Shown here in pieces: positions 48,364 through 57,016 of a DNA stretch of 64,000 nucleotides; position 1 is the stretch's first letter, and the number at the start of each line of letters is the position of its first letter. Source of the DNA: Acidobacteriota bacterium (GTDB lineage: Bacteria; Acidobacteriota; Vicinamibacteria; Vicinamibacterales; UBA8438); NCBI GenBank assembly GCA_026708265.1, contig JAPOVI010000174.1, positions 1-64,000 of the forward strand, in the 5' to 3' direction. The position numbers and the translations under genes were made by a program. The notes beneath the pieces are model-generated. The model worked only from the letters and a program-made list of their open reading frames with translations, was not told where the DNA came from and did not search any database.

Positions 48364-50136
48364 TTACCGGCCGCCGCCGTCGATCTCGAGCAGGACGTCG
48401 CGCCCCGCGGCGAGGTCCCGGGCCGCAGGCGTGACGATGGTTCTCCTGTCGATGCGTATGGGCCGCCCGGCGTCGAGCGCGCCGCGGACGTCCGCCTCGC
48501 ACACGAAGGCCGCCGGCCCCCGGGGAGCCGCGGGCTCCACGCCCGCCGCCTTGCCGGTGCCCGGGGAGCCCGAGGGCGGGGCGGCGCCGGGGGACCCGGC
48601 GGCGGTCGCCGCGCCGGACTCTCGGCCCCGGGCCTCGTTCGTCGGGGCCGTTCCGAGGAAACCGTCGATTCGCGCCGCGAGCCTGGCGGGCTGGAGGGCT
48701 GGGGGCCTCGCGGTGCGAGCCGGCCCGGACTGCCGGGGCGAGGCGGCCGGCGGCCCCGCGCCGGTCGAGAGCGGCCGCAACTCGTACGCCAATCGCTTGA
48801 CGTTCAGCAGGTGCCGCGGCGAGATGTTGTCGGACGTGATGTTGCCGCCGAGGCCTCCGCAGCCGAGAGTCAGCGCGGGATCGAGGCCGGTGGTCATGCC
48901 GATCGAGCCGTGCGTGGTCGGGCTGTTGACGACGATGCGGAAGGCAGGCTTCTGCAACCCGAACTCGAGGATCACGGCGTCGTTCCGCGAATGGATGGCC
49001 ATCGTGTGGCCCATGCCTCCGTAGCCGAGGATCTCCTTGCACCGCTCGCAGGCTGCGCGCCAGTCCGCGACTTCGTAGAAGGCGAGCACCGGGCAGAGCT
49101 TCTCGATCGAGAGGGGGTGATCGCGGCCGACGCCGGTGAGCGGGGCGATGAGCACGCGCGTCCCGGGCGGCGCGTCGATGCCCGCCCGGCGTGCGATCTC
49201 GAGCGCCGAACGGCCGACCAGGTCGGGACGTGGCAGCCGTTGCGGAGTCACGAGGGCGGCGGCCACCGCCGCTCGCTCCGCCTCGTTCAGGAAGTGACCG
49301 CCGGCGGCCCGGAACGTGCGCCGAACCTCCTCGGCGATCGCCGCGTCCACGATGACGGCGTTCTCGGAGGAGCAGAGCAGGCCGTTGTCGAAGGCCTTGC
49401 CGGCGACGATGTCGCGCACCGCCTTCGCGACGTCCGCGGAGCGCTCGATGTAGGCGGGCGCATTCCCCGGTCCGACACCGTATGCCGGCTTGCCCGCGGA
49501 GTAGGCCGCCCGCACCAGGCCGAGGCCTCCGGTCGCGAGAATGACGGAGATCTCCCGCTGGCGCATGAGGGCCTGGGTGCCGGCCACGGTGACCGTCGTG
49601 AGCCAGGAGATGGAGCCTTCGGGCGCGCCCGCGGCCCGCGCCGCCGCCGCCAGGAGCTCCGCGGTGCGGGTGATGCAGCTCCGGGCGGCCGGATGGGGGC
49701 TCAGCACGATCGCGCAACGCGCCTTGAGGGCGATCAGCAACTTGTAGATGGCGGTCGATGTGGGATTGGTCGACGGCACGATCGCCGCGACCGGGCCGAA
49801 CGGCTCCGCAATCTCGACGACGCGGCGTTCCGCGTGGCGGGCGATCACGCCGACCGTCGTCATCGGGCGGATGAAGGCGTGCACGTCGCGCGCGGCGAAG
49901 AGGTTCTTCCGGACCTTGTCGGCCACGACACCGTAGCCGGTCTCGTCGACCGCGGCCGCGGCCAGCGCCTCGGCGTGATCCTCCGCGGCGCGAGCCATCG
50001 CGTCGACGATGGCGTCCGTCCGCGCCTGGGAGAGCTCTCCGAGCAGACGCTGGGCACCCGCCGCGCGGGCCGCCTGCCGCGCCGCGTCCGCCACGGAGCG
50101 GGCATCGCCGTCCGCGCCTTCCGTTGCGTCAACCAT
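48364..50136 (-). CDS. Microcompartment-type CoA-acylating aldehyde dehydrogenase with C-terminal extension
   Basis: 590 residues; the ATG at 50136 opens MVDATEGADG. Residues 20-455 match EutE/PduP-type CoA-dependent aldehyde dehydrogenases: PFGPVAAIVPSTNPTSTAIY, GPGNAPAYIERSADV, the catalytic Cys255 in NGLLCSSENAVIVD, EKLCPVLAFYE and GLGGNITSDNISPRHLLNVKRLAYE. A Pro/Ala/Gly-rich linker (about 458-541) contains a short amphipathic-helix candidate (ARLAARIDGFLG, 484-495). The tail at 543-590 contains IRIDRRTIVTPAARDLA, a TPxAR motif also met in other microcompartment proteins. Located 37 bp downstream of a BMC shell gene, it would convert an aldehyde to acyl-CoA inside a shell. The aldehyde is unknown. 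Confidence 0.88.
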   Translation of the reverse strand: MVDATEGADGDARSVADAARQAARAAGAQRLLGELSQARTDAIVDAMARAAEDHAEALAAAAVDETGYGVVADKVRKNLFAARDVHAFIRPMTTVGVIARHAERRVVEIAEPFGPVAAIVPSTNPTSTAIYKLLIALKARCAIVLSPHPAARSCITRTAELLAAAARAAGAPEGSISWLTTVTVAGTQALMRQREISVILATGGLGLVRAAYSAGKPAYGVGPGNAPAYIERSADVAKAVRDIVAGKAFDNGLLCSSENAVIVDAAIAEEVRRTFRAAGGHFLNEAERAAVAAALVTPQRLPRPDLVGRSALEIARRAGIDAPPGTRVLIAPLTGVGRDHPLSIEKLCPVLAFYEVADWRAACERCKEILGYGGMGHTMAIHSRNDAVILEFGLQKPAFRIVVNSPTTHGSIGMTTGLDPALTLGCGGLGGNITSDNISPRHLLNVKRLAYELRPLSTGAGPPAASPRQSGPARTARPPALQPARLAARIDGFLGTAPTNEARGRESGAATAAGSPGAAPPSGSPGTGKAAGVEPAAPRGPAAFVCEADVRGALDAGRPIRIDRRTIVTPAARDLAAGRDVLLEIDGGGR

Positions 50137-50173
50137 GGAACGAGTGGGACCCGCGAGGCGGCGCCCGCCGGGC

Positions 50174-50461
50174 TCAGCCCTGGCGCGGAGCGCTCGGCAG
50201 CATCGAGTCGACCTCGTCGTGCGGCCGCGGAATGACGTGGACCGAGACGAGCTCTCCGACCCGCCGCGCCGCGGCGGCGCCGGCGTCGGTGGCCGCCTTG
50301 ACGGCCCCGACGTCACCGCGCACGAGCACGGTAACGTAGCCGGCGCCGATGTACTCCTTGCCGATGAGCACGACGTTGGCCGCCTTCACCATGGCGTCGG
50401 CGGCCTCGACCGAGCCGACGAGACCCTTTGTCTCCACAAGGCCTAGCGCTTCACGGGACAT
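50174..50461 (-). CDS. BMC-H bacterial microcompartment shell protein
   Basis: 95 residues, a single BMC domain: [26 protein letters not shown], then [30 protein letters not shown] around the central pore, and [15 protein letters not shown]. It closely matches PduA/EutM/CcmK-type hexamers. The short tail [14 protein letters not shown] is variable in the family. It is the first gene before the aldehyde dehydrogenase. No pentameric vertex (EutN/CcmL) gene and no further shell genes are in the window. Confidence 0.95.
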   Translation of the reverse strand: MSREALGLVETKGLVGSVEAADAMVKAANVVLIGKEYIGAGYVTVLVRGDVGAVKAATDAGAAAARRVGELVSVHVIPRPHDEVDSMLPSAPRQG

Positions 50462-50519
50462 GGCGGTACGCTGGATCGGGCGGCCTCCGGTATCGCGCGC
50501 CTGCGGGCGCGAACCACGG

Positions 50520-50528
50520 TACTATAAC
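50520..50528 (+). promoter_or_regulatory. TACTATAAC -10-like box immediately before an ATG
   Basis: TACTAT/TATAAC lies only 3-6 bp before the ATG at 50532. If it is a -10 box, transcription would begin at or very near the start codon, giving a leaderless mRNA. No Shine-Dalgarno sequence precedes the ATG. Confidence 0.35.
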
Positions 50529-50531
50529 GAC

Positions 50532-51449
50532 ATGACCGCAGCAAACGAGCCCGTCCGCCGTCGGCCCCGGGCGGGAGGACGGCCCGTGCGCGGCCTCGCA
50601 CGCCTGGGCCTCGCGCTTCTCGCGGGTTGGGTGTTGCCCGCCGCGTGCGCGAACCCCCCGCCTCCGGTGGCGACGCCGACCCTCGGCGTGGACCGGGCCG
50701 CGGTCCCCCTCGGCGGACCGCTGGCTCTCACCATACGCTTCGATACCGCCCCCGACATTGCGCCCGTCGCCGAGGGCTTCCGGGTCCTGCTTCATTTCCT
50801 CGATCCGGACGGCGCCCTGTTGTGGGCCGACGACCACGATCCACCCCGGCCGGTCGCGGAGTGGCAGCCGGGCGAGCGGGTCGAGTACGAGCGTCGGACC
50901 GTCGTCCCGATGTACCCCTACATCGGCGAGGTGACCGTCGCACTCGGGCTCTACGCGGCGGACACCGGCGAGCGGCTCTCGCTCGCCGGCAGCGAGGTCG
51001 GCGACCGCACGTATCGGGTGGCCACCGTGAGTTTGGAGCCGCAACCCGAAACCGCCTTCCTGGCATACGGCGACGGATGGTACCGGTCCGAGATCGCCGA
51101 CGGCGCGAGCTGGCGCTGGACAGCCGGCAGGGCGGTCGTCAGCTTCCGCAACCCGCGGTCGGACGTTGAGCTCGCGATGGAGCTCGACGGGCGCGCCGGC
51201 GCCGCGGGCGAGCCGCAGCGCGTGTCGCTGACGATCGACGAACGCCCCCTGCACGGATTCGAGCTCGATGGACAGGGCCCGACCTTCGTGCGGCGGCGTC
51301 TGAGCGCCGGCGAGCTCGGCGCGAAGGACATCGTCGAGCTGATGCTCGAGGTCGACCCGACGTTCGTGCCTGCGGAGCGCAATCCCGGCTCCATCGACAC
51401 GCGTGAGCTGGGCGTGCGGGTCTTCTATCTCTTCGTCGAACCGCGCTGA
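50532..51449 (+). CDS. Exported hypothetical protein at head of the secretion operon
   Basis: 305 residues. A basic N-terminus (RRRPRAGGRPVRG) and hydrophobic run (LARLGLALLAGWVLPAACA) form a signal peptide; the Cys may be lipidated, though the residue at -3 is Pro. The mature part appears rich in beta strands (PLALTIRFDTAPDIAPV, FRVLLHFLDPDGALLWADDHDPP, VPMYPYIGEVTVALGLYAADTGERL) and may be two Ig-like domains. No family recognised. It lies 27 bp upstream of gspF on the same strand, so it may be an envelope component or cargo of that system. Confidence 0.7.
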   Translation: MTAANEPVRRRPRAGGRPVRGLARLGLALLAGWVLPAACANPPPPVATPTLGVDRAAVPLGGPLALTIRFDTAPDIAPVAEGFRVLLHFLDPDGALLWADDHDPPRPVAEWQPGERVEYERRTVVPMYPYIGEVTVALGLYAADTGERLSLAGSEVGDRTYRVATVSLEPQPETAFLAYGDGWYRSEIADGASWRWTAGRAVVSFRNPRSDVELAMELDGRAGAAGEPQRVSLTIDERPLHGFELDGQGPTFVRRRLSAGELGAKDIVELMLEVDPTFVPAERNPGSIDTRELGVRVFYLFVEPR

Positions 51450-51476
51450 GCGACGCGCCCCGGGACCGCCGCGGCC

Positions 51477-52685
51477 ATGGAGTTCCGCTGTCGACTCGGC
51501 ACCGCGACCGGCGAGATCCTCGCTGCGACCTACACGGCCGAGACCGAGGCGCAACTGCGCCGCGACCTCGAGGAGCAGGGCCTCTGCGTCCTCTCGATGC
51601 GCAGGCGCGGCCTGTCGGGGTTGCCCGCGCTCCGGCTTCCACGCCGCCGGCGGGTGCCGTCCCGGGAGTTCATCGTCTTCAACCAGGAGCTCGCGGCGCT
51701 GCTGCGGGCCGGAATGCCCCTCGTCCAGTCGCTCGACATCGTTCGCCAGCGGGTCGAGAACCCGGTCTTCAAGGCGGTGCTCGATGACGTGTACGAGCGG
51801 GTGCGCAGCGGGGCGGCGCTCTCCGCCGCCTTCGAAGCGCAGGGGGACCTGTTTCCGGGCGTGTACACCGCGTCCGTCCTGGCCGGGGAGAAGAGCGGCG
51901 GTCTCGAGGAGGTCCTGCGACGCTACATCGCCTACGCGCGCGTCATCACCGGTGTCCGCCGCCGAACGATATCCGCCCTTGTCTATCCCGGCATCCTGCT
52001 CCTGCTGTCCCTGCTCGTGGTTGCCGTCATCGTGCTGCAGGTCGTTCCGGAGTTCGGCGACTTCTATGCGGGAATGGGCGCCGAGCTGCCGTTCGCGACC
52101 CGGCTGCTGACGGGCGCGTCCACGACCCTGCGCGAGGCCTGGCTGCCGGCCCTCGCCGTCGCGGCTGCCGTCGCGGGCGCCCTTTGGCGCTGGGTCGCGC
52201 TTCCGGGCCGGCGCACCCTGCTCGACCGGTTGGTCCTGCGCGCCCCCGCCGTCGGCTCCCTCGCGCGCAAGTTCGCCACCTCGCAGCTCGCCCGGACCCT
52301 CGCGACGCTGCTCGGCGGCGGCATTCCCCTGGTGGGGGCGCTCGACGTCGCCGCGCGATCCATCGGCAACCGGTACGTGGCCGAGCAGGTGGAGGGGGTG
52401 TCGCGCGAGGTCCGCGAGGGCCGCTCGCTGGCCGACTCGATGGCGGCTCGCGGGGTGTTCCCGCCGGTCGCGGTGCGGTTGGTGGAGGTCGGCGAGTCGA
52501 GCGGGGCGCTCCGGGACATGCTGAACAGCGCCGCCGACTTCTTCGACGAGGAGATCGAGACGACTCTCTCCCGCTTCATGACGCTGATCGAGCCACTTCT
52601 CCTCGTGGTCATGGGCGTGGTGATCGCGGCGCTGCTTCTTGCGCTCTACTGGCCGATGCTGCAGCTCGGGAGCGTGGTGCAATGA
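51477..52685 (+). CDS. gspF: Type II secretion / type IV pilus inner-membrane protein GspF/PilC
   Basis: 402 residues with the two-repeat GspF layout: FNQELAALLRAGMPLVQSLDIV with FPGVYTASVLAGEKSGGLEEVLRRY in the first half, TSQLARTLATLLGGGIPLVGALDV with VRLVEVGESSGALRDMLNSAADF in the second, and three membrane spans (about 165-190, 220-240 and 370-395). It forms the platform coupled to the GspE ATPase. The N-terminal 60 residues resemble the cytoplasmic N-domain. The next gene overlaps by 4 bp (ATGA). Confidence 0.92.
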   Translation: MEFRCRLGTATGEILAATYTAETEAQLRRDLEEQGLCVLSMRRRGLSGLPALRLPRRRRVPSREFIVFNQELAALLRAGMPLVQSLDIVRQRVENPVFKAVLDDVYERVRSGAALSAAFEAQGDLFPGVYTASVLAGEKSGGLEEVLRRYIAYARVITGVRRRTISALVYPGILLLLSLLVVAVIVLQVVPEFGDFYAGMGAELPFATRLLTGASTTLREAWLPALAVAAAVAGALWRWVALPGRRTLLDRLVLRAPAVGSLARKFATSQLARTLATLLGGGIPLVGALDVAARSIGNRYVAEQVEGVSREVREGRSLADSMAARGVFPPVAVRLVEVGESSGALRDMLNSAADFFDEEIETTLSRFMTLIEPLLLVVMGVVIAALLLALYWPMLQLGSVVQ

Positions 52686-54334
52686 GTCGGGCGGAGACGG
52701 GCGACGGCGTGGCACCGGCGGCGGGCGAGCCGACGGCCGACGCCGTGACGGACGCGGGGGACGAGCTCGAGCGGGCGCGGCGCCTCGCGGAGCGCTACCG
52801 CCTCGACTTCGTCGACCTGACGCGCCTGCGCATCGATCAGGACTTGCTGCGGACGATCCCGGCCGAGCTGATGCTGAGCTACGGCTTCGTACCCTGCCGG
52901 CGGGACGGGGAAGCACTGGTCATCGCCGTCTCCGATCCGACCGACCTGCCGCGGATCGACGAGCTGGCCCTGCTCCTCGGTTCGCCCATCTCCGTATGCG
53001 TATCCACGCCGTCGGCGATCCGGTCGATCCTGACGCGAAGCGAGGGCTCGCAGCGCGTGCTCGACGAGGCCACCGAGGGATTCGCGCTGCAGTTGCTGCG
53101 CGAGGAGGAGCGGGGCGACGACAGCCTGACGGTGGAACGCCTGACGGCGGACGCGAGCCCGGTCATCCGGCTCGTCAACTCGATGATCTACACGGCGATC
53201 CAGCGGCGGGCGAGCGACATCCACGTCGAGACGCAGGACGACGCCGTGCACGTGAAGTACCGCATCGACGGCGTCCTGCAGGCGGCCATGCAACCGATCG
53301 ACCGGCAGCACCAGGGCGCCCTGCTGTCGCGCATCAAGGTGATGGCGGAGCTCGACATCGCGGAGAAGCGCATCCCGCAGGACGGTCGCTTCCGCCTGCG
53401 CATGCCCGGCAAGACGGTCGACTTCCGCGTCTCGGTCATGCCCAGCGTGCACGGCGAGGACGCCGTGATCCGCATCCTGGACAAGCAGTCGATCAGCGAG
53501 CAGTTCAGCGAGCTCACGCTCGACATCGTCGGCTTCGCGGAGGACGAGCTTCGCCGCTTCCGGCGCTACATCGCCGAGCCGTACGGCATGGTGCTGGTGA
53601 CCGGACCGACCGGCAGCGGCAAGACCACCACCCTGTACGCGGCCCTGTCGGAGATCAACTCGCCCGAGGACAAGATCATCACCATCGAGGATCCGGTGGA
53701 GTACCAACTGAAGGGCATCACGCAGATTCCCATCAACGAGCGCAAGGGCCTCACCTTCGCGCGCGGGCTCCGCTCCATCCTGCGGCACGACCCGGACAAG
53801 ATCATGGTCGGCGAGATCCGCGATCCGGAGACGGCGCAGATCGCGATCCAGTCGGCGCTGACCGGGCATCTCGTCTTCACGACCGTCCATGCCAACAACG
53901 TCGTCGACGTGCTGGGACGGTTCCTCAACATGGGGGTCGAGGCGTATCAGTTCGTCTCCGCCCTCAACTGCGTGCTGGCGCAGAGGCTGGTACGAACGAT
54001 CTGCCGGCACTGCCGCAGGCCCGTCGAGATCCCGGCGCGGCAACTCGCCGAATCGGCCATCGATCCCGGCCTCGTGGGGAAGCGGCGATTCCACGAGGGG
54101 GGCGGCTGCGTGGAGTGCGGGGGGACCGGCTACCGCGGGCGGACCGCCATCTGCGAGCTCCTGGACCTGAGCGACCGCATCCGCGAGATGATCCTCGATC
54201 GGCGTCCGGCGTCCGAGATCAGGAGGGCCGCGCGGGACGAAGGGATGCGCTTCCTCCGGGAGTCGGCGGTGGAGCAGGTGCTGCGGGGAACGACCACGCT
54301 CCGCGAGATCAACAAGGTGACGTTCGTTGAATAG
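52682..54334 (+). CDS. gspE: Type II secretion / type IV pilus assembly ATPase GspE/PilB
   Basis: 550 residues. An N-terminal GspE_N domain (about 35-130), then the secretion-ATPase core: DIHVETQDDAVHVKYRIDG, Walker A TGPTGSGKTTTLYAAL, the Asp box TIEDPVEYQLKGITQ, Walker B ILRHDPDKIMVGEIRDPETA, and the His box TGHLVFTTVHANN. The tetracysteine zinc element is CRHC...CVECGGTGYRGR. It powers pseudopilus or pilus assembly. Coupled by overlaps to gspF before and pilM after. Confidence 0.95.
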   Translation: MSRAETGDGVAPAAGEPTADAVTDAGDELERARRLAERYRLDFVDLTRLRIDQDLLRTIPAELMLSYGFVPCRRDGEALVIAVSDPTDLPRIDELALLLGSPISVCVSTPSAIRSILTRSEGSQRVLDEATEGFALQLLREEERGDDSLTVERLTADASPVIRLVNSMIYTAIQRRASDIHVETQDDAVHVKYRIDGVLQAAMQPIDRQHQGALLSRIKVMAELDIAEKRIPQDGRFRLRMPGKTVDFRVSVMPSVHGEDAVIRILDKQSISEQFSELTLDIVGFAEDELRRFRRYIAEPYGMVLVTGPTGSGKTTTLYAALSEINSPEDKIITIEDPVEYQLKGITQIPINERKGLTFARGLRSILRHDPDKIMVGEIRDPETAQIAIQSALTGHLVFTTVHANNVVDVLGRFLNMGVEAYQFVSALNCVLAQRLVRTICRHCRRPVEIPARQLAESAIDPGLVGKRRFHEGGGCVECGGTGYRGRTAICELLDLSDRIREMILDRRPASEIRRAARDEGMRFLRESAVEQVLRGTTTLREINKVTFVE

Positions 54335-55325
54335 GGCCGCAATCCGACCGGCCGCACTGCTGTCGACGCCCGGTCCGTCGGCCGCCGTTGCGGTGAGCGC
54401 GGAGTCCGTGGACGCGGTGCAGGCCGCGTGGGCCGGCGACGGGCCGGCGATCACGGGGCGCGCGCATGGGCGGCTCCGTCCGGGGATCGTGATGCCGAAT
54501 GTGACCGGCACCAACGTGACGGACGCGGAGGCCGTGGCGGAGGTGCTCGGCAACGTCCTGGAGCGGCTCCCGCGCCGTCCGTCGCGCGTCGCGCTCGTGG
54601 TCCCGGACCGCGCGGCCAAGGTGTCGATCCTGCGCTTCGACACGCTGCCGTCGCGGGCCGGCGACCTCGACGCCCTGGTGCGCTGGCGCGCCGCCGGTAC
54701 GGCGCCGTTCGCGCTCGACGAGGCGCAGGTGTCGTACACCGCGGGCACCGCCGTCGGCGACGAGGGGCGCGAGCTGGTCGTTGCCGTCATGCACCGCGAG
54801 GTGGTCGAGTCGTACGAGCGGGTGTGCACGATGGCGGGGGCGCATGCCGGCGTGGTCGACCTGGCGAGCTTCAACCTGATAAACGCCGTGCTCGTCACCG
54901 CACCGGATGCCGCGGCGGGGGACTGGCTGCTGGTGCACGCCGCGGCCGGTGCAAGCACGCTCGCCATCGTCCGCCGCGGCGCCCTCGTGTTCTACCGGAA
55001 CCGCGCCGCGGACGGTGCGGGGGTCCTCGCGGACCTCGTGCACCAGACGGCGATGTACTACGAGGACCGCCTGGACGGGCGCGGGTTCCGGCGTGCGGTC
55101 CTCGCCGGCGAGCCGCGCCTGGAGGCGGCGGGCACGGGAGGGGCCGCGTCGCGGCGCTCCCTCGAGGCCCGGCTCGGCACCGGACTGGAATGGCTCGGAG
55201 CGGTGCTGGCGCCCGGCGTGACGGATGGCACGGGCGCGGACCGGACCGCGCTCGACGCCCTGGCCGCCCCGGTCGGCATCCTCCTGCGCGGCGCGCGGCG
55301 CGAGCCGCCGGGAGCCGCGGGCTGA
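54327..55325 (+). CDS. PilM/GspL-like actin-fold assembly protein
   Basis: 332 residues from a TTG at 54327 inside the end of gspE; no better start exists in frame before the conserved region. Features of the actin-like PilM/GspL fold are VALVVPDRAAKVSILRFDTLPSR, ALVRWRAAGTAPFALDEAQVSY, VVVAVMHREVVESYERVCTMAGA (as LVVAVMHREVVESYERVC) and VVDLASFNLINAVL. PilM recruits PilN at the cytoplasmic face. The order pilM-pilN-pilO supports this. The nucleotide-binding motifs are less clear than in standard PilM. Confidence 0.75.
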   Translation: MNRAAIRPAALLSTPGPSAAVAVSAESVDAVQAAWAGDGPAITGRAHGRLRPGIVMPNVTGTNVTDAEAVAEVLGNVLERLPRRPSRVALVVPDRAAKVSILRFDTLPSRAGDLDALVRWRAAGTAPFALDEAQVSYTAGTAVGDEGRELVVAVMHREVVESYERVCTMAGAHAGVVDLASFNLINAVLVTAPDAAAGDWLLVHAAAGASTLAIVRRGALVFYRNRAADGAGVLADLVHQTAMYYEDRLDGRGFRRAVLAGEPRLEAAGTGGAASRRSLEARLGTGLEWLGAVLAPGVTDGTGADRTALDALAAPVGILLRGARREPPGAAG

Positions 55326-55912
55326 TGCTGAGGACGAATCTGGCGACACGTCCGTTCTACAACGAGCGGGCCGTGCACGTCGTCCTCGCCCTGGCCGGCG
55401 CTGCCGCGCTGGTCGGGCTGGCGGCGGGCATCGCCCGTGCGGTCGACGTGGTCCGGTCGCAGGCGGCGCTGACAACGGCCGCGGAGGCGGCCGAGCGCGA
55501 TGCGGCGCAGCTCGCCGGCCGGGCTGCGACCGTGCGACAGGCGATCGCCGCCGGCGAGGTCGAGTCGATCGCCGAGGCGGTCGCCGAGGCCAATCGGCTC
55601 GTGGATCGCCGGACGTTCTCCTGGACGGCGTTCTTCAACGTGATCGATCGGACGCTCCCCGCCGGGGTGATGCTGACCGCGATCCGGCCGCAGCACGGCG
55701 ACGACGGCGTCGCGGTCGCGGTCGGCGTCATCGGCCGTCGACTGGCGGACATCGACGCGTTCATCGAGCTCCTCGAGGCAACGGGCGCCTTCGCCGACGT
55801 GCTGGCACGGGAAGAGGAAATGCTCGCCGACGGCACGTACCGCGCCCGCCTGACGGGCCGCTACCGTCCGGATCGCGGAGGGGGCCGAGCGGCGGGGGAG
55901 GCGGCGTCATGA
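55325..55912 (+). CDS. PilN-like assembly protein
   Basis: 195 residues. The PilN N-terminus is visible in MLRTNLATRPFYNERAVHVV, with the conserved NLATRPF. One span (about 18-40) is followed by a periplasmic coiled coil and a small ferredoxin-like domain (PAGVMLTAIRPQHGDDGVAVAVGVIGRRLADIDAFIELLEATGAF). The ATG overlaps the pilM stop (TGATG). It would link PilM to PilO. Confidence 0.85.
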   Translation: MLRTNLATRPFYNERAVHVVLALAGAAALVGLAAGIARAVDVVRSQAALTTAAEAAERDAAQLAGRAATVRQAIAAGEVESIAEAVAEANRLVDRRTFSWTAFFNVIDRTLPAGVMLTAIRPQHGDDGVAVAVGVIGRRLADIDAFIELLEATGAFADVLAREEEMLADGTYRARLTGRYRPDRGGGRAAGEAAS

Positions 55913-56496
55913 CGTTGGCGCGGCGGATCCTCGCCGAGAAGCGCCTGCCGGTGCTGCTCGTGGCGGCGGCGCTGGCCGTCGATGCCGCGCTCTACGCGCT
56001 GGTCGTCCATCCCTCGGCCAGGGCCCGCGCGGCGGCGGAGGAGCGCGCCGCACGGGCCGAGCGCGCGCGCGACGACGCAGGACGCAGCCTGGCCGCGGCG
56101 GAGGCGGCCCTGGCCGGCACGACGGACGCGGCGCAGGCGGTCGAGACCTTCTACCTGGACGTGCTGCCGCTCGACCTGGCCGACGCTCGGGCCCGGACCT
56201 CGCGGCGTCTGGCGGAGCTTGCGGCGCAGCACGGGCTCATCCTCGAGCAGCGCAGCATGATGCCGGAGCACGACGGGGACAGCCTGCTCGGGCGGCTGCG
56301 CATGACGATGCGGCTCGAGGGGGAGTACGTCAACCTTCGCCGCTTCGTCTACGCCCTGGAGACCGGCGCCGAGTTCATCGTGATCGAGGAGATCTCGCTG
56401 CGGGACGGCGAGCGGGACGACGCGGCGCAGGTGCTCACGATCGGGCTTGCCACCTACTACGGGGCGGAGCGCGCGGCGACGAGCGGAGACGGTTGA
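55909..56496 (+). CDS. PilO-like assembly protein
   Basis: 195 residues: short cytoplasmic segment, one span (about 12-33, LPVLLVAAALAVDAALYALVV), a long Ala/Glu/Arg coiled coil (about 38-75), and a periplasmic domain with GEYVNLRRFVYALETGAEFIVIEEISL. The order and topology fit PilO, partner of PilN. The ATG overlaps the pilN stop by 4 bp. Confidence 0.8.
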   Translation: MTLARRILAEKRLPVLLVAAALAVDAALYALVVHPSARARAAAEERAARAERARDDAGRSLAAAEAALAGTTDAAQAVETFYLDVLPLDLADARARTSRRLAELAAQHGLILEQRSMMPEHDGDSLLGRLRMTMRLEGEYVNLRRFVYALETGAEFIVIEEISLRDGERDDAAQVLTIGLATYYGAERAATSGDG

Positions 56497-56536
56497 GGGC
56501 CGGCGGGAATCGAGCCGGCCCGTGGAGGGCGTCGCG

Positions 56537-57016
56537 ATGCCGAGGTGGCTTCGAGCTCGCCGGGGCTACTCCCTGGTCGAGCTGCTCGTCGTCACCGTCA
56601 TACTGCTGGTGCTGGCCTCGGCCATCGCGCCGCTGAGCCGGGTCGCCGTGCAGCGGCAGCGCGAGGTCGAGCTGCGGCGGGCGCTTCGGGAGTTGCGCAC
56701 CGCCATCGACGGCTACAAGGATGCGGTGGACCTGGGGGTCATCGGGGGTACGGACCTCGACCCCGACAACGCCGGCTATCCGCCCGATCTCGAGACCCTG
56801 GTGACGGGTGTCGAGCCCGTGGACGCACCCGACGGGCAACGGCTGCGCTTCCTCCGCCGCATTCCGATCGATCCGCTGACTCGCAGCGCGGACTGGGGCC
56901 TGCGCGCGTACGACGACGATCCGGACGCGCAGACCTGGGGAGGGGGTAACGTCTATGACGTGTATACGCGGGCGCAGGGGATGGCCCTGGACGGGACCCG
57001 GTACCGGGACTGGTGA
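56537..57016 (+). CDS. GspG-like pseudopilin 1
   Basis: 159 residues; the ATG at 56537 follows GGAGGGC. Prepilin leader MPRWLRARRG is cut before YSLVELLVVTVILLVLASAIAP, with Glu at +5. The mature part has GspG features: QREVELRRALRELRTAIDGYKDA, YPPDLETLVTGV and FLRRIPIDPLT, WGLRAYDDDPD, VYDVYTRAQGMALDGT. It probably builds the pseudopilus of this operon. Confidence 0.9.
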   Translation: MPRWLRARRGYSLVELLVVTVILLVLASAIAPLSRVAVQRQREVELRRALRELRTAIDGYKDAVDLGVIGGTDLDPDNAGYPPDLETLVTGVEPVDAPDGQRLRFLRRIPIDPLTRSADWGLRAYDDDPDAQTWGGGNVYDVYTRAQGMALDGTRYRDW

